Part shown: positions 7,069-12,850 of the stretch, piece after piece
How the letters are laid out: every line of letters begins with the position of its first letter
How positions within the stretch are numbered: position 1 is the stretch's first letter
From: JBCBKZ01 sp039026975
GTDB lineage: Bacteria > Bacteroidota > Bacteroidia > J057
Assembly (NCBI GenBank): GCA_039026975.1
Contig: JBCCLI010000169.1
Location: 1 to 12,850, forward strand
Length of the DNA stretch: 12,850 nt
Reading direction: 5' to 3'
The notes under the pieces: generated by a model
Database searches by the model: none
The model's input: only the letters and a program-made list of their open reading frames with translations
What the model was told of the DNA's origin: nothing
Program-made: the position numbers and the translations under genes

Positions 7069-8487
7069 ATGAACAAGAATTACCAAAAGTTCTGGATTTT
7101 CCTTGCCATTTTATGGGTTAATGTGCTTCCACTAGTAGGCCAACCTGAAATAGAGTTGGTTTCCATAGCTAGTGGGTTTGATAGTCCGGTAGACATAGCT
7201 AACGCTGGTGATGAAAGACTATTTATTGTAGAGAAAGAAGGTCTTATCAAGATCATCAATGCAGATGGGGAAGTAGAGGAAACTCCTTTCCTGGATATTC
7301 AGAGTGTAGTGAATGATAACGCTTCAGAAAGAGGGCTGTTAGGCCTGGCTTTCCACCCTGAGTACAGCACTAATGGCTATTTCTTTGTGAATTACACAGA
7401 AGCAGGTGGGGGGTCTGTAGTATCCCGTTACCAGGTATCAGAAAATGATCCGGATGAAGCTACTACCTCTTCAGCTAAGGTTATCCTGAGAGTAGACCAG
7501 GATTTTGGGAACCATAATGGAGGAGATATTGCTTTTGGGCCTGATGGGTATCTATACATAGGTTTTGGGGATGGAGGATCTGGAGGAGATCCCAATGATA
7601 GAGGACAAGAATTGACCTCTTTGCTGGGCAAGATGCTGAGAATAGATATTGATAATGGAGATCCCTATGCTATCCCTGCTGATAACCCCTTCGCTGAGAT
7701 TGATGCCGTCCTTGATGAAATCTGGTCTATAGGACTAAGAAATCCTTGGAGATGGAGTTTTGACAGGGAAACAGGAGATATGTGGATAGCAGACGTGGGG
7801 CAAGGGATAGTAGAAGAAGTAAGTTTTGAGCCAGCAGGTAGCTCTGGAGGATTAAATTATGGATGGAGATGTTATGAAGGAGACAGGGAATTTAATCTGG
7901 AGAACTGTGTGAGCGCAAGTCAGCTAACAGATCCAGTTTTTACCTATAACCACGATCCCTCTGGAGGATTATCCATTACAGGCGGATTTGTGTACAGAGG
8001 ACAGAAGTATCCCCTACTAGAAGGACACTACATATTTGGTGATTATGCTTCAGGTAGATTTTGGACTACTGTAAAAGAAGGAAATAATTTTACCACAGAA
8101 GTACAGGGCGTGCTAATGGGAAACAGCCAGCTAAGCTCCTTTGGAGAAGGAGTGGACGGTGAAATGTATGTAGCTGCCTATAACCAGGGCATCATTTACC
8201 AGGTTACTGAGACAAATCAGGTAACAAGTATAGCGGAAGAAATAGGAGAGGCGGTAGCTATCTATCCCAATCCTACTAATGGACGCTTCGTCCTTTCTTT
8301 TGAGAATAGTAGAAATGAATCCTTCGAACTAAGGGTGTTAGATGTCTCGGGTAAGTTGGTTTATTCTCAAGAAGAGATAAGAAGTGATAAGGTGGAGATA
8401 GATTTGCCTGAGCTTCCTCTAGGCGTTTATCTGGTAAGATTAGCAGGAGAAAGAGTCCTCACAGGTAAATTGATGATTAGAGAGTAA
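7069..8487 (+). CDS. Secreted PQQ-type sugar dehydrogenase-like beta-propeller with T9SS sorting domain
   Basis: The 472-residue product starts with a signal peptide (Lys-containing n-region, hydrophobic 8-22, likely cleavage near residues 24-25). Residues ~28-380 match the glucose/sorbosone dehydrogenase propeller family: SERGLLGLAFHP (87-97), NHNGGDIAFGPDGYLYIGFG (148-167), LGKMLRIDID (186-195), GLRNPWRWSFD (222-232). His149 and Arg224 lie in the motifs that carry the catalytic His and PQQ-contacting Arg in soluble glucose dehydrogenase, suggesting oxidation of an aldose; PQQ use is inferred. Residues ~395-472 are a type A T9SS sorting domain (AIYPNPTNGRFVLSF, LDVSGKLVYS, LPLGVYLVRLA, LTGKLMIRE), so the enzyme should cross the outer membrane and be attached to or released from the surface. 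It is monocistronic, with its own terminator. Confidence 0.88.
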   Translation: MNKNYQKFWIFLAILWVNVLPLVGQPEIELVSIASGFDSPVDIANAGDERLFIVEKEGLIKIINADGEVEETPFLDIQSVVNDNASERGLLGLAFHPEYSTNGYFFVNYTEAGGGSVVSRYQVSENDPDEATTSSAKVILRVDQDFGNHNGGDIAFGPDGYLYIGFGDGGSGGDPNDRGQELTSLLGKMLRIDIDNGDPYAIPADNPFAEIDAVLDEIWSIGLRNPWRWSFDRETGDMWIADVGQGIVEEVSFEPAGSSGGLNYGWRCYEGDREFNLENCVSASQLTDPVFTYNHDPSGGLSITGGFVYRGQKYPLLEGHYIFGDYASGRFWTTVKEGNNFTTEVQGVLMGNSQLSSFGEGVDGEMYVAAYNQGIIYQVTETNQVTSIAEEIGEAVAIYPNPTNGRFVLSFENSRNESFELRVLDVSGKLVYSQEEIRSDKVEIDLPELPLGVYLVRLAGERVLTGKLMIRE

Positions 8488-8509
8488 AAAAATCTAATAA
8501 CATGTGTGG

Positions 8510-8535
8510 CCAGCCCTTAGGGCTGGTTTTTTTTT
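8510..8535 (+). terminator. Intrinsic terminator after the sugar-dehydrogenase-like gene
   Basis: CCAGCCC (8510-8516), loop TTA, GGGCTGG (8520-8526), then nine Ts (8527-8535). It lies 22 bp after the stop codon and separates this gene from the two-component operon. Confidence 0.92.
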
Positions 8536-8585
8536 GCCATTATTTTCTATTCTGAAATCCAGCAGACAATCTGATAGTGCTTATC

Positions 8586-8618
8586 CGTGATACTTTCGTG
8601 ATACTTAATCGGTTACTT
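8586..8618 (+). promoter_or_regulatory. Tandem GTGATACTT direct repeats, candidate response-regulator binding site
   Basis: CGTGATACTT occurs at 8586-8595 and again at 8597-8606, an exact repeat with an 11-bp period; a degenerate third copy, CGGTTACTT, ends at 8618. Direct repeats about one helical turn apart are the usual target of OmpR/PhoB-type dimers, and the site ends 26 bp before the start codon of such a regulator. The same GTGATACTT recurs at 10908-10916. Autoregulation is inferred. No good -7 element is visible between the repeats and the ATG. Confidence 0.5.
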
Positions 8619-8644
8619 GTTAAAGGAAATAATCTGATGGGTGT

Positions 8645-9349
8645 ATGAAAAATATCCTAATCATTGAGGACGACCCTGCCATCGTAGACCTGCTTGAACT
8701 CCATTTGAAGGATATGCACTTCCAGGTGGAGAAAAGTTTTCACGGGAAGGAGGGCCTACACACAGCCCTAAAGGGCACACATGACCTGATCATTCTGGAT
8801 ATTATGTTGCCAGAAATGGATGGCATAGAGATTTGCAGAACCTTACGAGCTAAGGAAGTGCATACACCTATCATTATGCTAACGGCCAGGTCAGAAGAGA
8901 TAGATAAAGTATTAGGCCTGGAAACGGGGGCTGATGATTATCTCACTAAACCCTTCAGTGTAAGAGAATTCCTGGCCAGGGTAAAGTCAGTCATGAGGCG
9001 GAGAGAAATGGATTTATCTGATGCAGGGGAAGGGGACCCCCCAAAAAACACCATCGTGTTTAATGAATTAGAAATTGATGAAGAGAAAAGGTTAGTCAGG
9101 CTTAATAATGACAGGATAGAATTGACTCCTAAAGAATTTGATTTATTGCTACTACTTGCCTCCAATCCGGGTAGGAGCTACTCAAGGGATAAGCTCCTAA
9201 ACCTGGTTTGGGGATATGAATACAAAGGCTATGAGCACAATGTAAATTCACACATTAACAGGCTGCGAGCCAAGATAGAATCAGACTTATCTTCCCCTAA
9301 ATACATTCTTACTACCTGGGGAGTGGGTTACAGATTTGCAGACTTATAA
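8645..9349 (+). CDS. OmpR/PhoB-family response regulator
   Basis: A DNA-binding response regulator of 234 residues. Receiver domain 1-118: acidic pair Glu8-Asp9-Asp10, phospho-acceptor Asp52 in LIILDIMLPEMDG, Thr80 and Lys102 (YLTKPF), all present. After a linker at ~120-135, a winged-helix domain (~136-234) carries LTPKEFDLLLLLASNPG, the recognition-helix region HNVNSHINRLRAKIE and the wing TTWGVGYRFAD. It is expected to be phosphorylated by the histidine kinase encoded 18 bp downstream and to bind the tandem repeats just upstream. The ATG at 8645 directly precedes the first receiver strand (KNILIIEDD), which fixes the start. The target process cannot be read from the protein; the neighbouring spondin-repeat gene is the best candidate target. 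Confidence 0.95.
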   Translation: MKNILIIEDDPAIVDLLELHLKDMHFQVEKSFHGKEGLHTALKGTHDLIILDIMLPEMDGIEICRTLRAKEVHTPIIMLTARSEEIDKVLGLETGADDYLTKPFSVREFLARVKSVMRRREMDLSDAGEGDPPKNTIVFNELEIDEEKRLVRLNNDRIELTPKEFDLLLLLASNPGRSYSRDKLLNLVWGYEYKGYEHNVNSHINRLRAKIESDLSSPKYILTTWGVGYRFADL

Positions 9350-9367
9350 TAGCTGAGAAAGAGAGAC

Positions 9368-10855
9368 ATGAATATATTTCCTAATAAACTCTTCTGGAGA
9401 ATATCAGTAACCCTTCTCCTGATTCTGGCATTTGTAGGGGTGGCTTATGTCATGATTACGGTGGATACCTTGGAGGATTATTTTCTGAAAAAACACCAGC
9501 GGCTGCATGCACCCATAGCCTCTGCCATGATTGAAGAAGTACATCCCTTTGAAGAGGGAAGCGTAAGAAAAGATGCCCTTCATCAGATTATGCACTCCAT
9601 GATGGCAGTGAATCCTGCTGTAGAAGTGTATTTGCTAGATGGAGAAGGAACTATACTTGAATATGTAGTTCCCAAGAAAACAATAGAGCTTACAGCTGTG
9701 CCCTTAGCTCCCGTTAAGGAATTTATAGAAACGAGCGGAGAGAAAATGGTACTAGGGGTAGATCCCAGGAATTCTCAAGAAAGGAAAGTCTTTTCTGCTG
9801 CGCCCGTTTATGAAGCTGATAAGCTGGTGGGCTATGTTTATATCATCCTGGCCAGTGAGGAGTTTGAAGCCATTCAAGCCTATGAGAAAGCAGATTTACT
9901 TCTTTCTCTTGGAGGAAGGAATATGTTAGTTACCCTCTTAGTATCCTTCATAGCAGGCCTATTTCTTTTCTGGTATTTCACCAGGAATATTAACCATATC
10001 ATCCAGGCAGTAAATAAATTTAGGGATGGTAAACTAACAGCAAGAGTGGAAGCTGAGCAAGCTGGTGAGTTAAAGCCCCTGGCCCTAACCTTTAATGATA
10101 TGGCGGATGCCGTGGTTGCTAATATTCAGAAGAAAGAAACCCTGGATAAGCTCAGAAGAGAACTGATAGCTAATATCTCACATGACCTGCGTACACCCTT
10201 ATCTATCATTCACGGATATGCAGAGACCCTTTGGATGAAAGGTATTAGTCTGGCAGAAGATGAGCGGCAGGTATATATAAAGCATGTACTAGATCATACC
10301 TACCGGCTGGAGAATTTAGTGAAAGAGTTATTTGAACTCTCTAAACTGGAAGCTCAGCAAATACAGCCCAAGCCCGAGCCATTTTCCCTGAGCGAGCTCG
10401 TGCAAGATGTAGTGCATAGCTACCTGATTATAGCGCAGGAAAAGAATATTCAGCTTCACCCCGTTTTCCTTCAAGACCAGTTAGTGGTGTTGGGGGATGT
10501 GGCACTCATAGAAAGAGTGCTCCAAAACCTAATAGATAATGCGCTCAAGTTTACAGATGAAGGGGGAAATGTGTGGATCAAGATGGAAAAGCAGGCAGGC
10601 CAAGCTTGTATCAGGATTGAAGATAGCGGGGTGGGCATTCCTGAAGAAGACCTTCCCTACATATTTGACAGGTATAGAAGGGCAGAGAAAAAGGCAGTCA
10701 ACCGAGTAGAAAGTACAGGCCTAGGGTTGGCCATTGTAAAGAAAATAATGGAGCTTCATCAGGCTGATATCTACGTGGAAAGTACCCTGGGAGAAGGTAC
10801 TACTTTCTCCATTTTACTACCACTGTACGCTGAAATACCTGCTTTAGTAAACTAG
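9368..10855 (+). CDS. Membrane sensor histidine kinase
   Basis: The 495-residue partner of the preceding response regulator. A first transmembrane helix at ~11-31 and a second at ~186-204 enclose an extracytoplasmic sensor region of about 150 residues; its AVEVYLLDGEGTILEYV and VFSAAPVYEADKLVGYVYII segments resemble a single Cache/PDC-type fold (inference). A HAMP linker follows (~205-257), then the dimerisation helix with phospho-acceptor His272 in SHDLRTP, and the ATPase domain: N box NLIDNALKF (387-395), G1 DSGVGIP (419-425), F box YIFDRYRR (431-438), G2 GLGLAI (451-456). All catalytic boxes are intact. The ATG at 9368 is preceded by a purine-rich GAAAGAGAGA and lies 18 bp after the regulator's stop, so the two form an operon. 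The ligand is unknown. Confidence 0.95.
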   Translation: MNIFPNKLFWRISVTLLLILAFVGVAYVMITVDTLEDYFLKKHQRLHAPIASAMIEEVHPFEEGSVRKDALHQIMHSMMAVNPAVEVYLLDGEGTILEYVVPKKTIELTAVPLAPVKEFIETSGEKMVLGVDPRNSQERKVFSAAPVYEADKLVGYVYIILASEEFEAIQAYEKADLLLSLGGRNMLVTLLVSFIAGLFLFWYFTRNINHIIQAVNKFRDGKLTARVEAEQAGELKPLALTFNDMADAVVANIQKKETLDKLRRELIANISHDLRTPLSIIHGYAETLWMKGISLAEDERQVYIKHVLDHTYRLENLVKELFELSKLEAQQIQPKPEPFSLSELVQDVVHSYLIIAQEKNIQLHPVFLQDQLVVLGDVALIERVLQNLIDNALKFTDEGGNVWIKMEKQAGQACIRIEDSGVGIPEEDLPYIFDRYRRAEKKAVNRVESTGLGLAIVKKIMELHQADIYVESTLGEGTTFSILLPLYAEIPALVN

Positions 10856-10907
10856 CTGACATATCGAATTTTACACATGAATAATGTCTCAGGAATAGAT
10901 AGCTTTT

Positions 10908-10928
10908 GTGATACTTCTGCAACATTTG
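10908..10928 (+). promoter_or_regulatory. GTGATACTT site next to a promoter-like element before the spondin-repeat gene
   Basis: GTGATACTT (10908-10916) repeats exactly the core found upstream of the response regulator; one helical turn later GCAACATTT (10919-10927) matches it at five of nine bases. AACATTTG (10921-10928) is seven of eight bases of TAnnTTTG and has no good -33 element, as expected of an activator-dependent promoter. A further degenerate copy, ATAATACTT, is at 10987-10995. The regulatory role is inferred from the shared motif. Confidence 0.4.
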
Positions 10929-11002
10929 GCCGGTAACTTACCCTCCTAAGCCCAAATAAGGCAGTTTTTCATTCCACATGTATCACATAATACTTCTTTA
11001 GA

Positions 11003-12850
11003 ATGAGACGAATTTCGACATTCCTATTTCTGCTGACCATGGCCTCTATCAGTTATGCTCAGCTAAGCTTTTTCAAGGTAAGGATTGAGAACACTTCTCA
11101 AGCCTTTGATTATCCCTTTAGTGGGACATTTGCTGTACCGGTAGATAGTGCCGGCCCGGGTCCTTTATTTCCTGGCGCTTCCTATACATTTACCGTCCAG
11201 GCAGCCCCTGGCGCTTACCTTTCCTTTGCTACCATGTATGTGCAATCTAATGACCTCTTCATAGCACCTGATGAAGCCGGTATTCCCTTATATGATATGG
11301 GAGGGATGCCTAACTCTGGAGATATCACAGACCAGTTACTTCTATGGGATGCAGGAACAGAACTCAATGAACAACCTGGATCAGGGATGAATCAGGCTCC
11401 TCGCCAAAGCGGCCCTGACGTAGGAGAAGCAGATCCCGATAGTACCGTTAGGCTGGTAAATGATGAGTTTACCTATGCAGCTGTGGAAGACGTAGTTCAA
11501 GCTACCCTTACCTATGATGGAGGAAGTCAGTTCACGGTAACCTTACTTAATGTCTCAGATGCTACTACCCAGGTAGTGGATGAGAATACTTCTGTACCAG
11601 TTCCACTTTCACCTGGTGGATATGTTGTTCACTTTGATCCGGCACCTTTATTTACCACAGGCATGCCTGACAGAGGAGAAGGTATAGAGGGGATAGCTGA
11701 AGATGGATCAGCTGGTATGTTAGGAGAATCATTAGCAGCTGTAACAGGGGTAACGGGCGTATTATCTCCTGGAGTTTATGCTGTCCATTCTGAAAGTGCT
11801 CCTCTGTTCACGGCAGGTATGCCTGATAGAGGAGAAGGAATAGAAGGGATAGCTGAGGATGGATCAGCTGGGATGTTAGCTGCCAACTTATATGAAGAAT
11901 TATCTACTACCGGGGACGCCTTTGCTGTACCTGTAGGAGAGGCGGGTCCAGGCCCCCTATTTCCAGGTGGTGCCTATGAATTTACCATAGCAGCAAAGCC
12001 CGGAAGTAAACTTTCGCTAGCCACTATGTACGTACAGTCCAACGACTTATTTTATGCTCCTGGAGAAGCTGGCATAGACTTATTTGATGAAAATGGAGCC
12101 CCGATAGATGGAGACATTACTGATCAGTTATCCTTATGGGATGCAGGTACTGAAGCTAACCAATATCCCGGTGCGGGACCAGACCAGGCGCCCCGCCAGT
12201 CAGGTGCTAATACAGGTATGGTAGATCCTGACAGTATAGTGAGAATAGTGAATGACGGATTTCCATATCCTAATAATGATGCTGTACTAAGTGTTACTGT
12301 AACGCCTCTTGAAACTACTGATTTCTTTGTAAGGCTTCAGAATGTTTCTACAGAAGCTACCCTGGTGATAGATGATAATACCTCTGCTGCGGTTCCTCTC
12401 TCCCCGGGCGTATGGGCTGTACATACTGCTGCTGCCCCATTATTTGCTGATGCCTCTAATGACAGAGGGCTAGGGCTAGAAGAAATCGCTGAAGATGGCT
12501 CGCCAGGGCCCTTAGATATGGCATTGGAAAATAAGGCTGGACTGGCAGGAGATGCCTTTGCTGTTCCAGCAGGAGCTGCTGATCCGGCCCCTATTTTCCC
12601 TGGGGAGAGCTATGAGTTTATGATCTCGGCAGCTCCTGGTGCTTATCTGTCGTTTGCCACTATGTTCATTCAGTCTAATGATCTTTTCCTGGGCCCAGAC
12701 ATTAATGGAATTCCTTTATTTGATTCAGCAGGAGACCCAGTATTAGGAGATGTTACTGATCAGGTGCTTCTATGGGATGCTGGTACTGAGTTGAATGAGC
12801 AGCCAGGAGTAGGAATGAATCAGGCACCTAGACAGTCCGGCCCAGATACA
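11003..12850 (+). CDS. Secreted spondin-like repeat protein, 3' end beyond window
   Basis: An open frame of 616 codons without a stop to the window edge. It begins with a signal peptide (MRRISTFLFLLTMASISYA, cleavage after Ala19). The rest is at least three repeats resembling the bacterial Spondin_N domain: each has GPLFPG or APIFPG, a Y-x-F-x-(I/V/M) strand, SFATM-VQSNDLF or a close variant (74-86, 338-350, 550-562), LWDAGTE (114-120, 378-384, 590-596) and APRQSG (132-137, 396-401, 608-613). A DPDS-VR-VND linker (144-154, 408-418) joins the units. The first unit is short and the second carries an internal 52-residue duplication. Likely exported to the periplasm or cell surface, perhaps for adhesion; a T9SS signal could lie in the missing C-terminus. 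The family call rests on motif memory. It lies 147 bp after the kinase gene, with its own candidate promoter. Confidence 0.8.
   Translation, partial: MRRISTFLFLLTMASISYAQLSFFKVRIENTSQAFDYPFSGTFAVPVDSAGPGPLFPGASYTFTVQAAPGAYLSFATMYVQSNDLFIAPDEAGIPLYDMGGMPNSGDITDQLLLWDAGTELNEQPGSGMNQAPRQSGPDVGEADPDSTVRLVNDEFTYAAVEDVVQATLTYDGGSQFTVTLLNVSDATTQVVDENTSVPVPLSPGGYVVHFDPAPLFTTGMPDRGEGIEGIAEDGSAGMLGESLAAVTGVTGVLSPGVYAVHSESAPLFTAGMPDRGEGIEGIAEDGSAGMLAANLYEELSTTGDAFAVPVGEAGPGPLFPGGAYEFTIAAKPGSKLSLATMYVQSNDLFYAPGEAGIDLFDENGAPIDGDITDQLSLWDAGTEANQYPGAGPDQAPRQSGANTGMVDPDSIVRIVNDGFPYPNNDAVLSVTVTPLETTDFFVRLQNVSTEATLVIDDNTSAAVPLSPGVWAVHTAAAPLFADASNDRGLGLEEIAEDGSPGPLDMALENKAGLAGDAFAVPAGAADPAPIFPGESYEFMISAAPGAYLSFATMFIQSNDLFLGPDINGIPLFDSAGDPVLGDVTDQVLLWDAGTELNEQPGVGMNQAPRQSGPDT
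11606..11917 (+). repeat. 156-bp in-frame tandem duplication inside the spondin-repeat gene
   Basis: Two copies, 11606-11761 and 11762-11917, encode residues 202-253 and 254-305. Each begins LSPG(G/V)Y-VH, continues with APLFT-GMPDRGEGIEG, and ends in a less conserved tail. A core of 21 residues (220-240 and 272-292) is identical in protein; its 63 bases differ at six positions, all synonymous. Confidence 0.85.

Noticed and set aside
11606..11917. Duplication inside the spondin-repeat gene as a sign of frameshift or pseudogene
   Set aside because: The period is 156 bp, exactly 52 codons, the frame remains open on both sides, and differences in the core are synonymous.
11003..12850. Tandem repeats as a CRISPR array or a nucleotide-level satellite
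   Set aside because: The repeats are long, diverged at third codon positions and conserved at the protein level, so they are coding domain repeats.

Overview
The window looks like a chromosomal segment from a Bacteroidota bacterium, probably of the order Cytophagales. Three things point there: a secreted protein with a type IX secretion (T9SS) C-terminal sorting domain, start regions that mostly lack Shine-Dalgarno sequences, and several matches to the Bacteroidota promoter pattern (TTG or TTTG near -33, TAnnTTTG near -7). The genus cannot be fixed from the sequence alone. Most genes are ordinary housekeeping or metabolic genes; the less ordinary part is the right end.

Left end (1-3363): the tail of a phosphoglucosamine-mutase-type gene (glmM) with a strong terminator, then an aceB-aceA operon (malate synthase A and isocitrate lyase), the two glyoxylate-shunt enzymes that allow growth on acetate or fatty acids. 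The operon has its own promoter and a palindrome overlapping the -33 element, and it ends at a good intrinsic terminator. The promoter suggests that aceB starts at 394 rather than further upstream.

Middle (3364-7068): an AT-rich gap with a doubtful 56-residue minus-strand frame, a small two-helix membrane protein of unknown role, then convergent to it prfC (peptide chain release factor 3), and upstream of prfC on the same strand an OmpA-family lipoprotein. A hairpin terminator between the last two carries what looks like the -33 element of the prfC promoter in its loop. A 365-bp divergent intergenic region separates the OmpA gene from the next block.

Right part (7069-12850): a secreted PQQ-type sugar dehydrogenase-like beta-propeller with a T9SS sorting domain and its terminator; an OmpR-family response regulator and its sensor histidine kinase as a two-gene operon; and the start of a large secreted protein built from spondin-like repeats, which runs off the window. 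The 9-mer GTGATACTT occurs twice in tandem (11-bp period) just upstream of the response regulator and once more upstream of the spondin-repeat gene, partly overlapping its best promoter match. This suggests that the two-component system controls itself and the repeat protein. The repeat protein also carries an internal 156-bp in-frame tandem duplication, and its first unit lacks the block that the second unit carries twice.
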